A stretch of 37,200 nt of DNA, taken from the NCBI GenBank assembly GCA_900549655.1, contig UROZ01000008.1, positions 1 through 37,200 on the forward strand, given 5' to 3'. The notes under the pieces are model-generated. The model saw only the letters and a list, made by a program, of their open reading frames with translations, had not been told where the DNA came from and did not search any database. The translations under genes and the position numbers were made by a program. Below are positions 31,967 to 37,200 of this stretch, piece by piece. The DNA comes from an uncultured Collinsella sp. (lineage in GTDB: Bacteria; Actinomycetota; Coriobacteriia; Coriobacteriales; Coriobacteriaceae). How positions within the stretch are numbered: position 1 is the first letter of the stretch; each line of letters starts with the position of its first letter.

Positions 31967-32319
31967 GGAAAGTGTGTCCCGGAATTCTTGTCTGGAATGG
32001 GATGCAGTTTCCGCTTGGGACCCGATTGGGAAAGTGTGTCCCACTATTCAGCTGGATTCCGGGATGTATTTTCCGGTTGAGGCTCGTTGGGAAAGTGCGT
32101 CCCACTTTGGGGGCTGATTCTGGGACGTGGTTTCCGGTTGGCTCTCATTGGGAAAGTTCATCCCATTTCTCGGCCTAATTATGGGACGCAGTTTCCCGTT
32201 GATGACCCTTTGGGAAAGTGCGTCCCGGTCTGGGCGCTCAAACTGGGATGGATTTTCCGGATGAGGGCTTGACGGAAAATGTGTCCCGTTCCGGGCGCTA
32301 ATTGTGGGATGCAGTTTCC
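31967..32319. repeat. Phased palindromic repeat array B (12 sites)
   Basis: R-type sites (GGAAANNNNRTCCC) start at 31967, 32029, 32090, 32151, 32213 and 32274. F-type sites (GGGAYNNNNTTTCC) start at 31999, 32061, 32122, 32183, 32245 and 32306. Every R-to-F step is 32 bp; F-to-R steps are 30, 29, 29, 30 and 29. The spacers are also similar, for example CACTTTGGGGGCTGATTCT after R and CGGTTGGCTCTCATT after F. All sites fit the consensus. The array fills the gap between the terminators at 31935 and 32344. Confidence 0.95.
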
Positions 32320-32343
32320 GCTTGCGGAGTCTCCACTCAACAG

Positions 32344-32382
32344 AAAACCCGGGTGGCCTGTTTTTTGGCTACCCGGGTTTTT
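32344..32382. terminator. Terminator of the surface protein gene (both strands usable)
   Basis: AACCCGGGTGGCC (32346-32358) pairs with GGCTACCCGGGTT (32367-32379) with one mismatch. T-runs lie on both sides (TTTTT on the plus strand, TTTT on the minus strand). It lies 27 bp after the minus-strand stop of the surface protein. Confidence 0.88.
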
Positions 32383-32408
32383 GGGTTGTCGATATGTTCG
32401 ACTGGCTA

Positions 32409-35400
32409 CTAGTGGGTCTTGCGGCGCTTGATCAGCATGATGAGGGCTATCACTACGAGCGTTGCTCCCGCTGCTGCTGCGGTGGCGACTAGGGCGAATG
32501 TTTGGTCGCCGGTGTTTACGAGGTTCTTCGCTGTGGTCGTAGTCTTGACCTTGGTGTCGGTCTTAGCTCCGTTGTCGGACTTGGGCTTGTCCGGGTTCGT
32601 CGGGGTCTCAGGAGTCTCGAGGTCCTTTGAGCCTTCGGAATCGGTTGGGCCGGCGGTGTTTACCAGCGTATGGTCCAGGAACTTCTTGGCGCCCGCACTT
32701 GCCTGTGAGAACAGGCGGCGCGTGCGGATCGGGGTGGCGTTCACCGTTGTGGGCGCCGTCTCCTCGGCCTCGATATTCACGAGCGTCGTGCCGGTGTCGA
32801 GGCCCACGTCGTTGTATCCCACGTGGCAGTAATACTGCGCACCGTCATCGTCTGCGGTCAGGTCAATCTCGAGCTTTGAGGCCGTTCCAGCCGCGAGGTT
32901 GCCATCGGCACCCACGAGCTTAAACTCTGTCTCGCCGCGGCCCTTGCGGTACCACATATAGGTCGGTGCCAGCCCTGTTTCGCTATCGTCGGCACCGAGT
33001 TGCTTCACATGGCCAATCGCCGAGAGCGTCAGGTGGCTTCCCGCCGTGCGCTCAACCGAAGAGTCGTATCCAAGATCCGACCCCTCCGCAGCATCCGCCG
33101 CAGGTCCGCTCACGGTCATCGTCATGCCATCGGGCATGGTCTTGACCGTGATGATTGCCGAGCGAATACCTGTTTCGGTCGTGGATCCATTCTTAACGGC
33201 GGCGATGGCGAATCGATACTCCGTATTGGGCTGCAGCCCATCCCACTTGGGCGAGGTCTGCGTGTTGTCGGCAATCTTCCAGCTATTGACGACCGCATCC
33301 GCCGCATTGCTCTGCAGCATGCCCACGCCGTAGCTAAAGCCACTCTTGTTTGCGAGTACATCGTCCCAGCTAAACGTAACGCTGGTCGAATCGACGGCGT
33401 TTGCCGTAAAGCCCGTCACGGCCGGCGCGTCGGGCATCTCGACGTCCTTAACGTCATAGCCCACGATCCAGAACTGGTCGGTGTCCTTGGTGCCGAGCTT
33501 GTCGCCCGAGTCTGCCTCGAACTTGTCGACATCCACCGCGTTGACGCCCAGACGCCACACAAAACCGTACTTGCCCTGCGCGGCCTCGGGCAGGTTGTCG
33601 ACGGTGCCGCCGTATTCGGTCGATTCACTCGAGGAGTTACCCGTAGTAAAGCCGGCGTTGGCACCAAAGCACAGGCCGCCAAACAACTCGTGCTTTGCGA
33701 GCTTCGCGCCCATGACAACGCTGCCGTTCAGCGTCAAGCCGAGCTCGAGCTCCTGCTCCTTGCCCTCCTCGACTTCGATGGTCTGCTCAATGCTCGCCCC
33801 CGACTGCGCGGCGGCGCCGTTAAACCCATCGTGCGTGTAGGCGCGCGTTACGCCAGGCTTGCCCAGGCCAAAGGAATCCCCAACGGGAGTCTCGCCGTTG
33901 AGCGTCGTTTGATAGGTTCCGGGTTCTCCCGACCGGTTGGTCAAAAAGTAGCTGAGCGGCGTCATATTGTGCTGTTTGGCAATGCGGTCATAGGCCTCGA
34001 CATTAACGACCGAGGTCTGCGCGCCGAGCGACACGGGCGCCGCCATCACGCCCTTGCCACCAGTTTCCTCATTTTCGATCTCATACTCGTAATAGACCAT
34101 CGGAATCGTGTAGAGCACGGCCTTGTCACCCTCGCCGGCATGCGACTCATAGCTTACGCTTGCGCTGACCGTGCGCTCGCTCCGGTAGTCATAGCATCCC
34201 TCGGCGGCAAAATCGACTGAAGCATTCATCGCGACCAGGGGCGGACCGGTCTGCACCTCGACGGCAACGCCCAACTCGGCGCCAATGGTATAGCCCTGGG
34301 ATGTCCCCGTGCCCTTTTCCTCTCCGTATGACGTGCCGCCCAACACCAGATAGCCGTATGCCTGCTCCAGATCCTCAACATAGGGCGCATCCTGCAGCAC
34401 GGCAAGCACGCGCGGGTTGGTATAGACCTTGTAGCGGTCCTTGTACGTGATCTTGACGCTGTCGTTGTCGACATCGGGCAGCGCGAGCGAGATAAATGTG
34501 CCGTAGGTAGTGCCGCGACGGTTGCTCTCGCTAATCACCTGCTCCTCGCCGCGGCGCACCTTTCCGTTCTCGTCGAGCGAAAAATGCGAGGCGGTCATCC
34601 AATAGTAGTCATCGTTCTTGCGCAGGTCCTCGTCGCGGTGCTTGCCCACCACGGCGATAAAGCTCTCGTTATAGCGGTCCGAACCCGAGACGCTGCCCGC
34701 CTTGACGTCGCTGATCCACACCTGCTCTATACCCTTGTGGTCATGCTTGTTGCTGCTGTTGTATTGCTGACCGCTCATGCTCATGGTTCCGACCATGGAC
34801 CCCAAGCCCTGAGCCCCGCTCTGTGCCGTGTTGCAGGCAAAGTCGCGGAACACATCGCCGCCCACGAGCACCTCGTCGACCGCCAGCTGCTCGGACAGGC
34901 CGTCAAGGTTGGCAGTGGCAAGGGCAATAGGCGCCAAGGTGCACGGATAGCGCTTATCCTGAGCGCTATCCTTCCATGCGCTGTTGGGCACATGCATCAG
35001 CCCATAGGAGGCGAGGAGCCCGTCTCTGTATTCCTTGCAATCGGAAAGCTTGAACTCGCCAGACTCCGAGTCAAAATACGCGTAGCGGTACAGCGCGCCG
35101 TACAGCCCCTTGCTGCCGTCAGAAGCGCCGTAATCAAAAGCGCTGCGTTGCCAGTCATAGCCCGCAAGAATAAGGCCCGTGACGGTTTCACCCGTCTTCT
35201 TTCCTTCTTCATCGTAGGCGGCAAACGTGCCGAACGTCGCATTCGCAGCGACCATGGTCTTGCCGTTCGCGGAGAGGGAGATTGCGCCCGCGTCGCCCAG
35301 AGCATCGACATGGACGAGCGCACCCTTGGATGCATCCCACGAAAACAGCTCGCAATGCGTCGACTTATCAATATTCTTCTTGCCGTAGGGTGCCGAGACC

Positions 35401-36425
35401 ACGATGGCGAGGTCATCGCAAAAATCGCGATCGAGGTCGCCGGCCGCTAGCGAAACGACAGGAGCTGACTGAAGCTGCGTCCAGGAGCCGTTCCCGCCCT
35501 TGTTGTGCGTGGTGTAGTCCGCGGCGTTACCGGCATCGATCTTGACGACGCTTTGCTTCCAGTTGCCGCCCTCCAAGTCATACATGTCGACTACAGCCTT
35601 GCGCACGCCGTTCTCGTCGACATAGCAGCCCGCGTAGACAAAAAGCTCGTCGACGCCGTCGCCATCGACATCGCCCGCCTCGACATCAAAGACGGCGTCG
35701 TGCTCTTGCAGGTAACCGGCATCCAGGTACTTAAAACGGCCTTCGTACATCATATTAGTGTTGACCGTCACCGGCAGGTGTGTGTCGAGAGTGCGCGTAC
35801 GCCCGTTGCTAAACGAGTAGAGGACCAGCTCAACCTTTCCGGCGTATGACTTGCCGTCAATCGTCGTGGAGGAACTGTCGCCGTAGGCACGGAGCTCGGC
35901 AACGCGGCTCTTTTTGCCCGTGCTGGCGTCGCTGCAGAACTCAACACTCGTGGCGTGAATGCCCGAGAAACCGTTGTTGTCGTTGGCGAGTACTGTTGAG
36001 GACTCATTGTTGCTTAGGTACGACCAGGTGCCGCCACCGTAGTCGCTATGCTTGTAGAGATCGCTGTTCGTATCGAAGTTGTTGACGTTTTGCCAGAACT
36101 TTGCGGCGCCCCACACACTTCCATAGCCATCGGTGAGTTTGCTGCTGCCGCCAATGTCACCGCGCTCGACGTTCTCGAGCTTGTCGCGCAGAGTGTAGCG
36201 ATTGCCATGGCTACCGTTAGCTGCCATATAGACCTCGCTGCGCGTGGCAAACGTCGTGGGGGTATCAGTGGAATAGGGGCCAATGGTATCGGCCGGAATG
36301 TCCTCGCTCGTGCCCAGACCCAGGGCTTGATAATCCTGCTCGGTCATATCGGTGATTGCGGGCGCGTCTGCCGCCTGGGCAACCTGGGGCGTGGCCGTGA
36401 AGCAGGCGACGCTCGTGGCGATCAA
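32409..36425 (-). CDS. Very large cell-wall-anchored surface protein with Fn3 and Ig-like domains
   Basis: The open frame encodes 1338 residues from a TTG at 36423-36425; the natural start is probably the ATG at 36497, cut off by an amber codon (see next entry). The visible start is the hydrophobic core and cleavage region of a signal peptide (SVACFTATPQVAQA-AD). A long extracellular part follows with Asp-rich FG-GAP/calcium-like loops (GDVDGDGVDELF, GDLDRDFCDDLAI, PDVDNDSVKI). Then come a fibronectin type III domain (about 33440-33130), an Ig-like domain (about 33070-32770) and a Lys/Thr/Pro spacer. The C-terminus has LVNTG (32508-32522), a hydrophobic helix and KRRKTH, a sortase-type anchor with Val instead of Pro. 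Adhesion or matrix binding is likely; ligand unknown. Confidence 0.85.
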   Translation of the reverse strand: MIATSVACFTATPQVAQAADAPAITDMTEQDYQALGLGTSEDIPADTIGPYSTDTPTTFATRSEVYMAANGSHGNRYTLRDKLENVERGDIGGSSKLTDGYGSVWGAAKFWQNVNNFDTNSDLYKHSDYGGGTWSYLSNNESSTVLANDNNGFSGIHATSVEFCSDASTGKKSRVAELRAYGDSSSTTIDGKSYAGKVELVLYSFSNGRTRTLDTHLPVTVNTNMMYEGRFKYLDAGYLQEHDAVFDVEAGDVDGDGVDELFVYAGCYVDENGVRKAVVDMYDLEGGNWKQSVVKIDAGNAADYTTHNKGGNGSWTQLQSAPVVSLAAGDLDRDFCDDLAIVVSAPYGKKNIDKSTHCELFSWDASKGALVHVDALGDAGAISLSANGKTMVAANATFGTFAAYDEEGKKTGETVTGLILAGYDWQRSAFDYGASDGSKGLYGALYRYAYFDSESGEFKLSDCKEYRDGLLASYGLMHVPNSAWKDSAQDKRYPCTLAPIALATANLDGLSEQLAVDEVLVGGDVFRDFACNTAQSGAQGLGSMVGTMSMSGQQYNSSNKHDHKGIEQVWISDVKAGSVSGSDRYNESFIAVVGKHRDEDLRKNDDYYWMTASHFSLDENGKVRRGEEQVISESNRRGTTYGTFISLALPDVDNDSVKITYKDRYKVYTNPRVLAVLQDAPYVEDLEQAYGYLVLGGTSYGEEKGTGTSQGYTIGAELGVAVEVQTGPPLVAMNASVDFAAEGCYDYRSERTVSASVSYESHAGEGDKAVLYTIPMVYYEYEIENEETGGKGVMAAPVSLGAQTSVVNVEAYDRIAKQHNMTPLSYFLTNRSGEPGTYQTTLNGETPVGDSFGLGKPGVTRAYTHDGFNGAAAQSGASIEQTIEVEEGKEQELELGLTLNGSVVMGAKLAKHELFGGLCFGANAGFTTGNSSSESTEYGGTVDNLPEAAQGKYGFVWRLGVNAVDVDKFEADSGDKLGTKDTDQFWIVGYDVKDVEMPDAPAVTGFTANAVDSTSVTFSWDDVLANKSGFSYGVGMLQSNAADAVVNSWKIADNTQTSPKWDGLQPNTEYRFAIAAVKNGSTTETGIRSAIITVKTMPDGMTMTVSGPAADAAEGSDLGYDSSVERTAGSHLTLSAIGHVKQLGADDSETGLAPTYMWYRKGRGETEFKLVGADGNLAAGTASKLEIDLTADDDGAQYYCHVGYNDVGLDTGTTLVNIEAEETAPTTVNATPIRTRRLFSQASAGAKKFLDHTLVNTAGPTDSEGSKDLETPETPTNPDKPKSDNGAKTDTKVKTTTTAKNLVNTGDQTFALVATAAAAGATLVVIALIMLIKRRKTH

Positions 36426-36461
36426 CGCAGCAAGCGCCGCCGTCCCAACAAGCGGGATTTT

Positions 36462-36497
36462 CTACAGCCTACGGATACGGGGGTGTGGAACGTACAT
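36462..36497 (-). pseudogene. Original start of the surface protein gene, interrupted by an in-frame TAG
   Basis: An ATG at 36495-36497 with GCGAGG about 8 bases upstream reads MYVPHPRIRRL and then TAG (36462-36464). Directly after, in the same frame, comes KIPLVGTAALAALIATSVACF, which continues into the surface protein. Joined, these give a perfect secretion signal: a basic start, a hydrophobic core and an AQA-AD cleavage site. A single base change in one codon would restore the gene. It is therefore probably a nonsense mutation, or a sequencing error; the downstream TTG would give a signal peptide without its basic start. Confidence 0.7.
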
Positions 36498-36526
36498 GAG
36501 GGACCTCGCTTTATTCGAGTGGAGTG

Positions 36527-36602
36527 GACTCATTTTTGCAAATGATACATCCGATACCCGATATCACGTGTCTCATTTTCGCCAACGGCGTGTCTCATTT
36601 TT
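36527..36602 (-). promoter_or_regulatory. Direct repeats upstream of the surface protein gene
   Basis: CGTGTCTCATTTT occurs at 36567-36579 and 36589-36601, 22 bp apart (two helical turns). A shorter relative, GACTCATTTTT, lies at 36527-36537. Between them GATACCCGATATC forms a weak dyad. They lie 30-105 bp before the surface protein start and look like binding sites of an unknown regulator. No clear -35/-10 pair was found. Confidence 0.45.
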
Positions 36603-36620
36603 GAGAATCCGAGATGCCGC

Positions 36621-37067
36621 GGAAATCTTATCCCAGCTCAAAGGCCATTTCTGGGATGTATTTTCCGTCGAGTGCCTCATCGGGAAACTGCATCCCATTT
36701 CAAGCGTCGATTCTGGGACGCACTTTCCCCTTAGACCCTCAACCGGAAACCGCATCCCACTTTGAGCGCAAATTCCGGGATGCATTTTCCGCTTGAGCCT
36801 CATTGGGAAACGGCGTCCCACTTTGAGGGCTGATTGTGGGATGCATTTTCCGGTTTTGCTCTCATTGGGAAAATGCATCCCGTTTCTTGACCGAATAATG
36901 GGACGCAATTTCCCGTTGGAGCGCCTTTGGGAAAGTGTGTCCCACTTCGACCGCCCAGAGTGGGATGCACTTTCCGCAAAGCACCTCAACAGGAAACTAC
37001 GTCCCATTCCAAAGGCAAATTCCGGGACGCATTTTTCGAAAGCCTGCCCATCCGGAAAGCCCGTCCC
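36621..37067. repeat. Phased palindromic repeat array C (15 sites)
   Basis: R-type sites start at 36621, 36683, 36745, 36806, 36868, 36930, 36992 and 37054. F-type sites start at 36653, 36715, 36777, 36838, 36900, 36962 and 37024. All seven R-to-F steps are 32 bp; F-to-R steps are 30, 30, 29, 30, 30, 30 and 30. The F site at 37024 has one mismatch. It lies 124 bp upstream of the surface protein ATG. The 37068-37165 stretch beyond it holds no clear feature apart from a small GTCC-TCCC-GGAC hairpin. Confidence 0.95.
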
Positions 37068-37179
37068 ACTTTGGACGCATCCGGGCACGGAACCATCGAC
37101 CTATCAGGCCTCCCATCAATAAAGAGGCGTCCTCCCGGACGGCGGGGCACGAAGTTCATCGCGAGTTCCGCAGGCAAAG

Positions 37180-37200
37180 AAGGCCACTTAATGTGGCCTT
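37180..37200 (-). terminator. Hairpin at the window edge, probably ending a minus-strand gene beyond it
   Basis: AAGGCCAC (37180-37187) and GTGGCCTT (37193-37200) pair around TTAAT. On the minus strand it is followed by CTTTG. Positions 37166-37199, read on the minus strand, match 31937-31970 at 31 of 34 positions. Confidence 0.6.

Noticed and set aside
32087..32272. Small ORFs inside the repeat arrays (also 36573-37088 on the minus strand)
   Set aside because: They are made of the array units, whose 61-62 bp period is not a multiple of three, and lack start signals; they are by-products of the repeats.
36462..36464. Amber codon read as pyrrolysine or another recoded residue
   Set aside because: The site is in the n-region of a signal peptide and no recoding element or related genes are visible; a point mutation is simpler.
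5969..37067. Repeat arrays as CRISPR arrays
   Set aside because: Repeats are only 14 bp, vary in the middle, alternate in orientation and have similar (not unique) spacers; no cas genes are present.
1..37200. tRNA, rRNA, insertion sequences, prophage genes or attachment sites
   Set aside because: Read through on both strands by eye; no T-loop/acceptor pattern, transposase, integrase or phage structural gene was seen.

Overview
The window looks like chromosome of a high-GC Gram-positive bacterium of the Coriobacteriia, most like Collinsella. This is inferred from the GC-rich codon use, several GTG starts, an LTA-synthase-type envelope enzyme, a sortase-type C-terminal anchor, and a kup/kdpDE arrangement without kdpFABC. 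I could not run a search, so the taxon is inference. No rRNA, tRNA, phage, insertion sequence or CRISPR array was recognised.

Layout. 1-0.9 kb: a PfkB-type pyridoxamine kinase (-) and the first codons of a following gene (-). 0.9-5.8 kb: a repeat- and hairpin-rich intergenic stretch, then a MarR regulator overlapping two ABC half-transporters that form an asymmetric heterodimeric exporter, with a strong promoter and a matching operator. 5.8-7.4 kb: terminator, first palindromic repeat array, and a membrane GGDEF protein. 7.5-11.9 kb: a LysR regulator divergent from an SDR dehydrogenase, an MFS carrier and a Gfo/Idh/MocA dehydrogenase, probably an uptake-and-oxidation pathway of unknown substrate. 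12.1-14.4 kb: a second copy of the 156-bp inverted-repeat element, then tex. 14.5-20 kb: a DeoR regulator divergent from a minus-strand operon of transaldolase, PTS EIIA, EIIB and EIIC (UlaABC type), followed by a second transaldolase and a scrap of a third. 20-23.5 kb: a HAD phosphatase (-) and an RlmKL-type rRNA methyltransferase (+) whose N-terminal catalytic motifs look lost. 23.5-28.4 kb: a potassium locus on the minus strand: kup, a 64-residue membrane protein, a terminator-like hairpin, a short KdpD and KdpE. 28.5-31.9 kb: a nitroreductase (-) and an LTA-synthase-family enzyme (+). 31.9-37.2 kb: a very large cell-wall-anchored surface protein (-) set between two long palindromic repeat arrays.

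The most unusual content lies between genes. Three arrays (5969-6138, 31967-32319, 36621-37067) contain 33 copies of a 14-bp near-palindrome, GGAAANNNNRTCCC, in strictly alternating orientation. All 16 R-to-F steps are exactly 32 bp and all 14 F-to-R steps are 29 or 30 bp, close to three DNA turns per site. Two arrays begin about 10 bp after a terminator hairpin. Two 156-bp elements (1055-1210 and 12060-12215) share a conserved 108-nt interior and an inner stem, while their outer arms differ in sequence but stay complementary. The surface protein gene carries an in-frame amber codon inside its signal-peptide coding region.
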